NCBI GenBank assembly: GCA_947177325.1
Contig: CAMWUH010000013.1
Location: 1 to 18,712, forward strand
Direction: 5' to 3'
DNA length: 18,712 bases
Source: an uncultured Bacteroidales bacterium
Lineage (GTDB): Bacteria; Bacteroidota; Bacteroidia; Bacteroidales; Muribaculaceae
How positions within the stretch are numbered: position 1 is the first letter of the stretch; each line of letters starts with the position of its first letter. A program made the translations under genes and the position numbers. Positions 1 through 7,388 of this stretch are shown here, piece after piece. The notes under the pieces were generated by a model, which worked only from the letters and a program-made list of their open reading frames with translations, had not been told where the DNA came from and made no database searches.

Positions 1-900
1 ATTGCCCAACACACCGCCAAGCAGACGGCCTACGAGCATCAGCAACCAATAGAGGCCGACAACAGTGCCGGCAATTGCAGCCGCATCAAGAGTATTGGCT
101 GACTTAACGACTTCATGCTCTGAAAGGAACTGGAGTGTCCAGTTGGCAATTCCAACTTCAATACCGACATAGCAGAAAATAGCGAATAAGCCGAAAGCGA
201 AGTTGCGATAGGCCAACGCTCCCGAAATTTTTACTTTATTCTTAGGTTTACCCAAATCGGGATCTTCGGGCAGATGTGAGAAGAAAATCACCAGGAAGGC
301 GAGTGCGAAAATTATCATCGCCATGTAAAACACCGAATTGGCCGATGAAATCGAACTGGCTTCACCGCCAATAAGGCCGCCAACGATTACGGGAGCCAAG
401 GTAGCACCGAGGGAGTTGAACGCGCTGCCGAATTGCACCATCTGGTTACCCTTCTTTGGCGTAGAACCCAGCGAGTTAAGCATAGGGTTGACTACCGTGT
501 TGAGCATACACATCGAGAAGCCGGCAATGAACGCACCGAGAATATAGATGGTCAACGCCAAGTCAGTTTGTTCGGGACCGAAGAAACCCGACAGCCATGT
601 AACGGCCACACCGAAGAAGCCCACCGATACGGCGGCCAAAGCAGTGATTCGATAGCCGCGTTTCTGCAAAATCATGCCTGCCGGATAGCCCATGAACGCA
701 TAAGCGATGAAGTTGGCAAGTGTGCCGATTTGCGACATGAATTTGTTGCCGTCGCTCATTTTTTTGATAACATCGCCTAAAGGATTTTGATAGCCGGTAA
801 CGAAGGCAATCATAAAGAAGAGGGCAAACATGATGATGACGGGCATCGTGTAGTTGCCTCGACGCGGTGGCGCGGGTTGTGGCATTGTTTTAGCAGTCAT
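1..900 (-). CDS. MFS sugar transporter, FucP/GluP-like (partial, C-terminus outside window)
   Basis: I translated this by hand; 300 codons stay open from the ATG at 900 to the window edge, so the C-terminus is missing. The protein starts with a short proline-rich cytoplasmic tail (MTAKTMPQPAPPRRGNY), then hydrophobic segments typical of a 12-helix major facilitator. The first helix reads FALFFMIAFVTGYQNPLGDV, which resembles the FFxxGFxT...NxxL pattern of the fucose/glucose-galactose:H+ symporter branch. The segment near residues 150-165 (NTVVNPMLNSLG) and the following GNQMVQFGSAFNSLGA also fit that branch. It should import a sugar across the inner membrane with protons; the substrate cannot be told. 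It is preceded by its own promoter and follows yggS on the same strand. Confident of MFS, moderately confident of the FucP/GluP branch. Confidence 0.82.
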   Translation of the reverse strand, partial: MTAKTMPQPAPPRRGNYTMPVIIMFALFFMIAFVTGYQNPLGDVIKKMSDGNKFMSQIGTLANFIAYAFMGYPAGMILQKRGYRITALAAVSVGFFGVAVTWLSGFFGPEQTDLALTIYILGAFIAGFSMCMLNTVVNPMLNSLGSTPKKGNQMVQFGSAFNSLGATLAPVIVGGLIGGEASSISSANSVFYMAMIIFALAFLVIFFSHLPEDPDLGKPKNKVKISGALAYRNFAFGLFAIFCYVGIEVGIANWTLQFLSEHEVVKSANTLDAAAIAGTVVGLYWLLMLVGRLLGGVLGN

Positions 901-940
901 TTGTTTTATGGTAATAAATTTAGGTGAAACTTGATTATTG

Positions 941-971
941 CAAAGATAACAATTATTTTAATAAATTGTCA
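941..971 (-). promoter_or_regulatory. Probable Bacteroidetes-type promoter of the MFS transporter gene
   Basis: On the minus strand TATCTTTG (complement of 941-948) matches the TAnnTTTG -7 box exactly and is followed by GC. The -33 element is weak: only TGAC around 968-971, about 19 bp upstream. The predicted transcript would have a leader of about 35 nt before the ATG at 900. Confidence 0.5.
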
Positions 972-999
972 TCACGTCACTGTTACTTTTTCTTAAAGT

Positions 1000-1034
1000 A
1001 GACTCAAAGGCGCGAAGCCTCATGGCGAGAGTCT
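1000..1034 (-). terminator. Possible compound hairpin after yggS
   Basis: AGACTC (1000-1005) pairs with GAGTCT (1029-1034). Inside, AGGC (1008-1011) pairs with GCCT (1017-1020) around a UUCGC loop read on the minus strand. It begins just past the yggS stop codon. There is no clean U-tract after it, so this may be a weak terminator or only an mRNA 3'-end structure. Confidence 0.35.
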
Positions 1035-1038
1035 GTCG

Positions 1039-1713
1039 TCAATACTCCCGGGCGCCGAAAATGGCAGTGCCGACTCTGACCATATTGCTCCCTTCGGAGA
1101 TGGCAATGTCGCGGTCATCGCTCATACCCATCGACAGGATATCGAAGCCTCGAAGCCCGAGCGACTCATCATCGCGAACAGTGCGATAAACTTCGGCAAT
1201 CGCCTTAAAATCAGCTTTTATGCGAGCTTCATCGTCGGTGTTCGATGCCATTCCCATCAGCCCGCATATATGCGTAGCCTTCAGGGTTTCAAAACGGCGG
1301 GAACGCATCCATTCAAGCAGCTCATCGGGCGAGAATCCAAATTTGGTTTCCTCTTGAGCCACATGCACCTCCAGGAGCACTCGCTGCACCACTCCGGCTC
1401 GCTCAGCCTCGGCGTCAATCAATCGCAGAAGTCGGTCAGAGTCGACGCTCTCGATCAGAGCCACGCGGCAGCCTATCAGTTGTCTGACCTTGTTGGTCTG
1501 CAGATGGCCGATAAAATGCCATTTCACATCATCAGGCATCTGAGGCTGCTTCGTAATCAGCTCCTGCACACGGCTTTCGCCAAACAAGCGCTGCCCTGCG
1601 TCGTAAGCCTCACGCAACGCCTCTACCGGATGGAATTTCGACACGGCAACGAGCTTCACCCCTTCAGGGAGCGAAGCCTCAACTTGCTTTAATCGAGCGG
1701 CTACCGACGGCAT
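1039..1713 (-). CDS. yggS: YggS family pyridoxal-phosphate-binding protein (PLPBP)
   Basis: This is a 224-residue, single-domain PLP-binding protein of the YggS/PROSC family, which has the alanine-racemase TIM-barrel fold but no known catalysis and helps vitamin B6 and amino-acid homeostasis in the cytoplasm. The PLP lysine is K26 in LVAVSKFHPV. Other family marks are FGESRVQEL, the WHFIGHLQTNK stretch near residues 65-75, GLMGMAS, SMGMSDD and the C-terminal RVGTAIFGAR. Length is usual for the family. It lies 4 bp downstream of the DUF4494 gene and must be co-transcribed with it; as far as I recall this pairing is common in Bacteroidetes. Start chosen at MPSVAARLKQVE because the family begins with such a helix. 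Confidence 0.95.
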   Translation of the reverse strand: MPSVAARLKQVEASLPEGVKLVAVSKFHPVEALREAYDAGQRLFGESRVQELITKQPQMPDDVKWHFIGHLQTNKVRQLIGCRVALIESVDSDRLLRLIDAEAERAGVVQRVLLEVHVAQEETKFGFSPDELLEWMRSRRFETLKATHICGLMGMASNTDDEARIKADFKAIAEVYRTVRDDESLGLRGFDILSMGMSDDRDIAISEGSNMVRVGTAIFGAREY

Positions 1714-1717
1714 CAGC

Positions 1718-2158
1718 TTAGATATTCTGGCCTAATTTGGCTTTATAGACATCCATCAGTGGAGTTTCCTGAATGGCTACGATTTCATAGTCGGCCATAG
1801 TGCCTTTCATCCCTTCGGTGAAGTTTTCGAGGGCACCTTTGAAGTCGCCTGCAGCTACGAGTATCTGCGAAACTGATTTCTTTTCGGCTGCTGTTTTTTC
1901 ATCGATAGTGATGAACGCTACTTTGACAAGATACCATTTATCTGCTGAATCGTCCCAGAAAATTTCAGCAATTTTGGTGCGCTTCACGGCCGATACCGAG
2001 AAGTTGCCTGAAATAAATGGTGTTTGCTCTTCGATAATGCGAGCTTCAGCTTCAGTAAAAGAGAGTGCGTCAACCAGGTAAGGCTCGTTCACTTTCTTTA
2101 CTGCGCCGTTTTCCATTGTCTTATCGTAGCTTATTTTACATTCAAACCATTGAGCCAT
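1718..2158 (-). CDS. DUF4494 domain-containing protein
   Basis: A 146-residue protein without signal peptide or membrane helix, matching the DUF4494 family as I remember it: the N-terminal MAQWFECKISYDK, the central AEARIIEEQTPF, the W-containing IAEIFWDDSADKWYLVKVAF and the C-terminal MADYEIVAIQETPLMDV. The family is almost confined to Bacteroidetes and has no established function. The protein is probably cytoplasmic. It is the first gene of a two-gene operon with yggS, 4 bp apart, with its own promoter just upstream. The pairing is the only functional hint and does not prove a role in vitamin B6 metabolism. Confidence 0.88.
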   Translation of the reverse strand: MAQWFECKISYDKTMENGAVKKVNEPYLVDALSFTEAEARIIEEQTPFISGNFSVSAVKRTKIAEIFWDDSADKWYLVKVAFITIDEKTAAEKKSVSQILVAAGDFKGALENFTEGMKGTMADYEIVAIQETPLMDVYKAKLGQNI

Positions 2159-2227
2159 AATTGTATATCTTTAATATATTAAATAATAGTAATTTGTTGT
2201 CGGGGCTTACATCCCCTTTTCCATAAA

Positions 2228-2258
2228 CAAAGTTAGCAACTTTTTCCAAAGCATCAAA
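2228..2258 (-). promoter_or_regulatory. Promoter of the DUF4494-yggS operon
   Basis: On the minus strand TTTG (complement of 2255-2258), a 19-bp spacer and TAACTTTG (complement of 2228-2235) give an exact match to the Bacteroidetes TTTG-N19-TAnnTTTG consensus. The start site should lie near 2221, leaving a leader of about 60 nt to the ATG at 2158. It sits directly after the neuB stop codon, so this operon is independent of the neuB operon. AAAGTT-AGC-AACTTT (2229-2243) forms a dyad over the -7 box. Confidence 0.68.
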
Positions 2259-2267
2259 ATGAAACTT

Positions 2268-3269
2268 TCAAAGTTCTATCGGCTCATCGGGGAGGAAATC
2301 GCGGCGAGCGGTCAGGCCGATAACCTTATCCCAGCGCATTGGCGATATACCCGAGCCGGGTCGTTTAATGGTGATATTTTCTTTGGTCAAGATCTCCCCT
2401 GCCTTGATTGCTCGGGCGGCGACAATACTCTTACGCGCCACCTCAATGTTGGGGCGCTCCGAATCAGTCACCTCTTTACGCCCGGAGCCCATTGATGCCT
2501 CCACCCTACGTATCGCCGTAACCATTTCGGAGAGTTCATCGGGGGTTAGCGACGCTTTGTGGTCCGGACCGGGGAGGTTACGGTCAAGCGTAAAATGTTT
2601 CTCAATAACCTGCGCACCCATCGCCACGGCTGCGACAGGCACAGTGATGCCGACCGTATGGTCGCTGTAACCGACCGCCCCACACCCAAGCGAGCGCAAC
2701 GCTTCCATAGCTCGCAGGTTAACAGCCTCAAAAGGTGTGGGATATTGCGTAGTGCAATGTAGCAGGATAATATCGTCACGGGTCAGAGCTCCGGCAGTCA
2801 AAATCTTGACAGCTGCCTCAACCTCATCAAGAGTTGACATGCCCGTTGACATGATTACCTTTTTCGCTACTTCCGCTATCCGCCTCAAATAAGGCAAGTT
2901 GGTGATTTCGCCCGAGGGTATCTTCCAATAATCCTGACCTATTTCAGCAAGGCAGTCGATCGAAACGAGGTCAAAGGGGGTTGACATAAACCCAATCCCC
3001 TTCTCCCGGCAATACTCGGCCAACGGCTTATAGGCAGAAAGAGGCATATGGATGCGCCTGCACATTTCAAGCTGACTTTCAGCTTCGCCCGTAGTTTCCT
3101 TCTGATATTCCGCTTTGGGCGCAAATCGCGATATGACGAGCTCGGGCACAGCTGTCTGGAACTTCACATAATCAGCTCCTGCAGCGGCCGCTTCATCCAC
3201 CATTCGGAGTGCCAAATCATAGTCGCCGTTGTGATTAACTCCGGCTTCAGCAATTATCAGCGTTTTCAT
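2268..3269 (-). CDS. neuB: NeuB-type nonulosonic acid synthase (N-acetylneuraminate/legionaminate synthase)
   Basis: Sialic-acid-synthase family enzyme: condenses phosphoenolpyruvate with a six-carbon amino sugar to make a nine-carbon nonulosonic acid in the cytosol. The NeuB TIM barrel fills about residues 1-260: AEAGVNHNGD (7-16), VKFQT (35-39), MSTPFD (95-100), KIPSGEITNLPYLR (116-129), STGMSTL (141-147), GYSDHT (200-205), EKHFTLD (223-229) and GPDHKAS (234-240). The C-terminal SAF/antifreeze-like domain is about 277-333 (ARKSIVA...KRPGSGISP). I start at the Met of MKTLIIAEAG (333 aa), as in relatives. An ATG 10 codons upstream (3299) is possible but lengthens the overlap with the ATP-grasp gene from 23 to 53 bp. 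The LegB neighbour suggests a legionaminic-type substrate rather than ManNAc; this is inference. It is the last gene of its operon. Confidence 0.93.
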   Translation of the reverse strand: MKTLIIAEAGVNHNGDYDLALRMVDEAAAAGADYVKFQTAVPELVISRFAPKAEYQKETTGEAESQLEMCRRIHMPLSAYKPLAEYCREKGIGFMSTPFDLVSIDCLAEIGQDYWKIPSGEITNLPYLRRIAEVAKKVIMSTGMSTLDEVEAAVKILTAGALTRDDIILLHCTTQYPTPFEAVNLRAMEALRSLGCGAVGYSDHTVGITVPVAAVAMGAQVIEKHFTLDRNLPGPDHKASLTPDELSEMVTAIRRVEASMGSGRKEVTDSERPNIEVARKSIVAARAIKAGEILTKENITIKRPGSGISPMRWDKVIGLTARRDFLPDEPIEL

Positions 3270-4278
3270 CTGATTCTTTATTGATTGGGATGACGACATC
3301 GGCTAAATATCGTGCAGTCATCACATTTGGTTCATAACTTTGCATCTCTGCGGGGCGCCCTAAGGCTGAATCAACAATCAGTCCGGGAATATCGGCTCCG
3401 GCGTTGATTGAAGCTACCACTCCCCCGCCTAATCGAGCATTAATCTCCATTACCAGCCATTGGCGTTGAGACGGTTGAATGTCGCAATCACAAATCAACT
3501 GAATCGTAACTGCCCCCTGCAACCCACATTCTGCAATAACCTCTTTGGCCAATGCTACGGCTTGCGGAACATAAACGGTCATAGTCTTTACCGCCTCTCC
3601 CCCTACCACCTCAAGCCGAGTGCGGGGCACACAGGCTTTAACCTTGCCGTCGGCATCGATAAAGCAATCCACCGTCAGCTCACAAGCGTTGGCAATATAG
3701 CTTTGTGCCAGATAGTTGGCATTGCCGATTAATGCTTTTTGTTGCGCTGCCTCTCGGGTGTAAACCACCTGTATGCCTTTGGATGCCGAACCGCGACGGG
3801 GCTTGAATATAATAGGAAATTCAGCTTCGCCTAAGTTGGTGATTCGCTCGGGCCGGGGCAACCCTGCAGCCGCCAATCGCTCGTCGGTCAACACCTTATC
3901 AAAGGTCATGGCGGCTACCTCAGGCGATGAAACCGGGATATAAACATCAGGCTTTAACGCCTTTAGCTTGGCTGCCACTTCTATTGCGGGGTCAACAAAC
4001 GGGAGCACCACATTGATTTTATAACGATCGATAATGGCGGCTAACTCGTCGAGCGTTGCTGCATCGGTAAATCGGCCACCGGTCAGGACAGTTGCCTCTG
4101 ATGCGATTGCCACGCACGGGCTTGATTCAAAGGAAAAAAGTCTGCACTCCGCTCCCCGATGTGCAGCGGCTGCCTTAAGCTTCTGAGCAAAGGCAACCCG
4201 GCGAGCACCTCCGAGAAAAAGCACATTCAGCACCGGCTTGCACTCTCCGGAGGCCGATTGATTATTTGACATATTCAT
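3247..4278 (-). CDS. ATP-grasp domain protein (carbamoyl-phosphate-synthase-like ligase)
   Basis: A 343-residue ATP-grasp enzyme. The N-terminal Rossmann-like preATP-grasp part starts at LNVLFLGGARRV (17-28) and includes VLPFVDPAIEVAAKLKAL. The ATP-grasp fold follows with FKPRRGSASKGIQVV (158-172: nucleotide lysine K159 and glycine-rich loop) and the metal-binding VMEINARLGGG (276-286: E278, N280). Family members activate a carboxylate as acyl phosphate and join it to an amine or other nucleophile. The substrate here is unknown. It resembles CarB-like ATP-grasp proteins found in polysaccharide loci rather than true carbamoyl phosphate synthase, which is far longer. It overlaps the legB-like gene by 17 bp and neuB by 23 bp, so translation is probably coupled and it likely modifies a sugar or sugar precursor made by its neighbours. 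Confidence 0.85.
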   Translation of the reverse strand: MNMSNNQSASGECKPVLNVLFLGGARRVAFAQKLKAAAAHRGAECRLFSFESSPCVAIASEATVLTGGRFTDAATLDELAAIIDRYKINVVLPFVDPAIEVAAKLKALKPDVYIPVSSPEVAAMTFDKVLTDERLAAAGLPRPERITNLGEAEFPIIFKPRRGSASKGIQVVYTREAAQQKALIGNANYLAQSYIANACELTVDCFIDADGKVKACVPRTRLEVVGGEAVKTMTVYVPQAVALAKEVIAECGLQGAVTIQLICDCDIQPSQRQWLVMEINARLGGGVVASINAGADIPGLIVDSALGRPAEMQSYEPNVMTARYLADVVIPINKESDENADNC

Positions 4279-5269
4279 CGGTGCGATATCTTGAAAGATT
4301 ATCAGGATTGGTAAACCAATCGATAGTCAGCTTCAACCCCTCTTCCAGGCTGACCTGCGGTCGCCAGTCGGTCAACTCGGTAATCAACTTGTTGCTGCCG
4401 CAAAGCCGAAACACCTCCGACGCCTCCGGGCGCAACCGCACCGGGTCAACCCTGAACTCAACTCTGCTCCCCATTAACCGGGCTATCAGAGCCAGTGTGT
4501 CGGCCATTGATATTTCGGTGCCTGACGCTATGTTTATCTCTTTCCCCTCAACATCGTCGGCTTCGGCAAGAGCAATAAAACCGCGACAAGTGTCGGTCAC
4601 AAAGTTGAAATCGCGTGTCGGACGCAAATCGCCCACTTCTATCACATCTTTTCCCGCTGCAATTTGCGAAATGATTGAGGGAATGATAGCTCGTGCTGAC
4701 TGACGCGGTCCGTAGGTGTTGAACGGACGGGCTACAACAACGGGCAACCCGAAGGCATGGTAATAGCTCAATGCCACTGCATCGGCTGCAATTTTGGTGG
4801 CTGAATAGGGCGATTGGGGCTGACGGGGATGAGATTCCGTAATCGGAACTTCGATGGCAGTGCCGTAGACCTCTGAGGTGGAAGTAACCACAATGCGTTT
4901 TACACCGTTAGCTTTTGCCGCTTCGAGCATATTGAGCGTGCCGCTTACGTTTGTATCAACGTAGCTCCGCGGGGCCACATAGCTGTAAGGAATAGCTATC
5001 AACGCAGCCAAATGCAATATTATATCAACATCGCGGGCAATTTCCATGCACAATCCGGCGTCGCGAACATCGCCGTAAACTATCTCCAAGTTAGGGTCTG
5101 AGACCCCTTCGAGCCAGCCACGGGAGTTAAACGAATTATACAGGCACAAAGCTCTCACGCTATATCCTCGGCCAAGCAGCTGCTGAGTCAGGTGTGACCC
5201 GATAAATCCATCAGCTCCGGTGACCAGCACCCGGCGTCGTTTATTAAATGTCGACATAATTTTATCCAT
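4262..5269 (-). CDS. legB: LegB-like NAD-dependent sugar-nucleotide 4,6-dehydratase
   Basis: Extended short-chain dehydrogenase/reductase of 335 residues. It has the NAD-binding VTGADGFIGSHL (16-27), the strongly LegB-like LYNSFNSRGWLEG (43-55), the active-site TSTSEVYGT (129-137) and the catalytic pair Y155/K159 in SPYSATK. RPFNTYGPRQSARAIIP (181-197) and the C-terminal LTDWRPQVSLEEGLKLTIDWF also fit. These match the LLPSF_EDH_00030 family (TIGR04180), which I recall as part of seven-gene nonulosonate cassettes. LegB removes water from UDP- or GDP-GlcNAc to a 4-keto-6-deoxy sugar, the first step of legionaminic acid synthesis. It lies 7 bp after the lipoprotein gene and overlaps the ATP-grasp gene by 17 bp. 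The usual aminotransferase partner is absent from the window. The dehydratase call is firm; the exact sugar is not. Confidence 0.85.
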   Translation of the reverse strand: MDKIMSTFNKRRRVLVTGADGFIGSHLTQQLLGRGYSVRALCLYNSFNSRGWLEGVSDPNLEIVYGDVRDAGLCMEIARDVDIILHLAALIAIPYSYVAPRSYVDTNVSGTLNMLEAAKANGVKRIVVTSTSEVYGTAIEVPITESHPRQPQSPYSATKIAADAVALSYYHAFGLPVVVARPFNTYGPRQSARAIIPSIISQIAAGKDVIEVGDLRPTRDFNFVTDTCRGFIALAEADDVEGKEINIASGTEISMADTLALIARLMGSRVEFRVDPVRLRPEASEVFRLCGSNKLITELTDWRPQVSLEEGLKLTIDWFTNPDNLSRYRTDEYVK

Positions 5270-5276
5270 ATTTACG

Positions 5277-5738
5277 TTAGCTCCACCTAATCAGTTTGTA
5301 AACTATCGGCTCTGAATCAGAGCGGTTATAAATCAGCTCAATACGCTTATTGCTGAGTTCCTTTATAACCATCTCCGTAGTGCCGTTGGGTATTTCTGTA
5401 ACAGCGGGAGGTGTGTACTTCCACGAACCGGCCGGGAACATATTGTCGCTATGGCCAAAATCTAAAATCAGATGGTCGTCTACTTGGGTCCAGGAGCCAA
5501 AATGGTCAACGGATTCATGATTTCCCTCCCACACTTCCTGCATTTCAACGACGTGGTTTTGAAATTTCCAGATGATAGCCGGCGAATTGCCGATTTCACC
5601 TTTATTACTCATTGATTCGAGTTTCCAGGCGCCAAACCACACGCCTATATCTCCGTTATTACGAGTGCATCCGACTGACAGTATGCAGCAAATTGCAATC
5701 ACCGATGCCATTACTCCGGCTTTAAATATCTTTTTCAT
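5277..5738 (-). CDS. Small lipocalin-like lipoprotein, function unknown
   Basis: A 153-residue predicted lipoprotein. The signal peptide MKKIFKAGVMASVIAICCILSVG ends at C24, giving the relaxed lipobox SVGC. The mature part has alternating strands such as FGAWKLESM, IIWKFQNHVVEMQEV, GSWTQVDDHLILDFG, WKYTPPAV, EMVIKELSNKRIELIYN and the end VYKLIRW. This pattern fits the small calycin/lipocalin-like beta-barrel lipoproteins common in Bacteroidetes (GxWxLxSM start, FxxxG...W core), though I cannot name an exact family. No acidic lipoprotein-export signal is evident right after C24, so it may face the periplasm. It sits 6 bp after wzi and 7 bp before legB, inside the envelope operon, so it may assist glycan or glycolipid handling; that is inference. 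Confidence 0.72.
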   Translation of the reverse strand: MKKIFKAGVMASVIAICCILSVGCTRNNGDIGVWFGAWKLESMSNKGEIGNSPAIIWKFQNHVVEMQEVWEGNHESVDHFGSWTQVDDHLILDFGHSDNMFPAGSWKYTPPAVTEIPNGTTEMVIKELSNKRIELIYNRSDSEPIVYKLIRWS

Positions 5739-5744
5739 AGCCTC

Positions 5745-7388
5745 TTAAAATAATTTACCTTTGTAACTGACAGCCACTGCCACTCCCCAGCGATTGCCGA
5801 GCAAGTCGCCTAAATCAGTAGCTAACTGCGTTTTCACTTGCAGGCCGCTGATCTTCGCAGGGCTATATGTTGCTTCTGCCATCAGGCAAGTGGCTGTTGG
5901 TGAAGTAGCGGTAGCCAAACGCGAATCGCCCCAGCCTCGGCGATAGCTGCCCATCAGCCTGTAGCGCCATTGAGGAGCAATTTGCCCTTTGAGAGCTATG
6001 TGAAAACCGCGAATGCGATTGTGAACGTAGGCCGGATACCCGTCAATGTTGTAGATCGGTGAGGGGAGAAACGGCGTTCCCATCCCCATCCCGAAGTAGG
6101 CGTAAGCATTGGCGCTGTAGTTGTTGTAATATTGGTCGCCACCCTCCGCTTTGTAAGTAAGCGTTGTTCCGGGATTATCGCATATAGCCCAGTGGATTGA
6201 GCCTGATTGATTGGTAAAATCAAGATATTCCACAACCGCTCCATCTACTATCGAGCCTTCCCGGGCTGCCTTGTATTCCAGGCCCCACAAGCCGTCGAGA
6301 CCGTTGAGCCATCCTATACCCGAGCCATCTTCCCACAACTTCTCAAGATAAGCTTTGATTTCAGCACCGTTCTTGAAGCGATAACGCAGCTTGAGGTCCC
6401 ACGACCCGAGCGATGACCCGGCATAATACTCGCTACCCTCACCTCTGATCGGCAGAAACATTTTCCAAAACATTTTTAACGATTCTGAATTGTGGGTAAC
6501 TTTATAGGGGTCGCCATGTTTATAGCTCGTGGTGATGCCTCCAAACGAGCCTGCTGTCTGCATACCGAGCGTGAAAGCCAACGGCTGATATTCGCCTATG
6601 CGGAAATGGCAGCGCTTGTAAGTGTAAAGACCGCCGAGATTAATATGATTTTCGTAGTAGTTGAAATGGTGTTTGAGCCAACCATTATCAGCATATTTGC
6701 CGTAGGCAATAGCACCATCAATTTGCAACCAACCTTTAGTCAATGGAACATCAACGAAATCCACGAACCCTACGCGCACTTGGGGCACATTCCGCGAATT
6801 ACCTGAGAATGTAAGGTCGCCCGATGATAGCTCCCGGTTGAGCAGCCTTGAGTCAAAATCTTTCAACCCGACCATCAAAAACACTTTCCTGTATTTCAGT
6901 TCCCCATAGAGTTGCTGAATAAAAATCGGCGCCGGATGTTCCCGGTGAAAATAAAAATCTTTAGTTTCGGGATTATATGCCTTGTAATCAACGCCTGAGC
7001 CCCAGCCGGTAACTATTTCAGCTCCGTAGCCGTAACTGAACCGCTGGCTGTAGTCAACATCATGCATAGCCTTGAGTCGCAACAACGCATCGCCGGCTTG
7101 GGTGATAACTCCGCGCCGATTACTCATTATATAATATGGTGCGAATTTATTGCTCCCTCCGGCCATCAGCAATTCGGCCTCATAGTTCAGCGTCCAAGGC
7201 TTGGGCGTCGCGGCAACTTTAACAGCGGTATCAGTCACCGGGCTGCCAGCAACTGCCGCAGACTCAGCCCCGTCAGTAATCTTCACAATGGAATCGGTTG
7301 CTTCCGTGGCTGCAGTTTGGGCATTGACTCTCCCGTGGAAAGCCAACATACTTGCTACCGCAACTGCTATAATTATAAAGCGTTTCAT
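5745..7388 (-). CDS. Wzi-family capsule assembly outer-membrane protein
   Basis: A 547-residue secreted protein with signal peptide MKRFIIIAVAVASMLAFHGRVNA (1-23), a short low-complexity Thr/Ala/Val linker (about 24-66), then a long beta-rich part that ends in SYKGKLF, an outer-membrane barrel C-terminus with terminal Phe. Features of the Capsule assembly protein Wzi family (PF14052) are YIMSNRRGVI, DYSQRFSYGYGAEIVTGWG, QLYGELKYRKVFLMVGLKD, FSGNSRNVPQVRVGF and PLTKGWLQIDGAIAYGKY. E. coli Wzi (about 480 aa) is a barrel lectin that holds group 1 capsule at the cell surface; Bacteroidetes homologues are often in polysaccharide loci. It shares the ATGA overlap (7385-7388) with glsB, so the two are translationally coupled. 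A role in retaining an exopolysaccharide or capsule is inferred from the family. Confidence 0.88.
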   Translation of the reverse strand: MKRFIIIAVAVASMLAFHGRVNAQTAATEATDSIVKITDGAESAAVAGSPVTDTAVKVAATPKPWTLNYEAELLMAGGSNKFAPYYIMSNRRGVITQAGDALLRLKAMHDVDYSQRFSYGYGAEIVTGWGSGVDYKAYNPETKDFYFHREHPAPIFIQQLYGELKYRKVFLMVGLKDFDSRLLNRELSSGDLTFSGNSRNVPQVRVGFVDFVDVPLTKGWLQIDGAIAYGKYADNGWLKHHFNYYENHINLGGLYTYKRCHFRIGEYQPLAFTLGMQTAGSFGGITTSYKHGDPYKVTHNSESLKMFWKMFLPIRGEGSEYYAGSSLGSWDLKLRYRFKNGAEIKAYLEKLWEDGSGIGWLNGLDGLWGLEYKAAREGSIVDGAVVEYLDFTNQSGSIHWAICDNPGTTLTYKAEGGDQYYNNYSANAYAYFGMGMGTPFLPSPIYNIDGYPAYVHNRIRGFHIALKGQIAPQWRYRLMGSYRRGWGDSRLATATSPTATCLMAEATYSPAKISGLQVKTQLATDLGDLLGNRWGVAVAVSYKGKLF

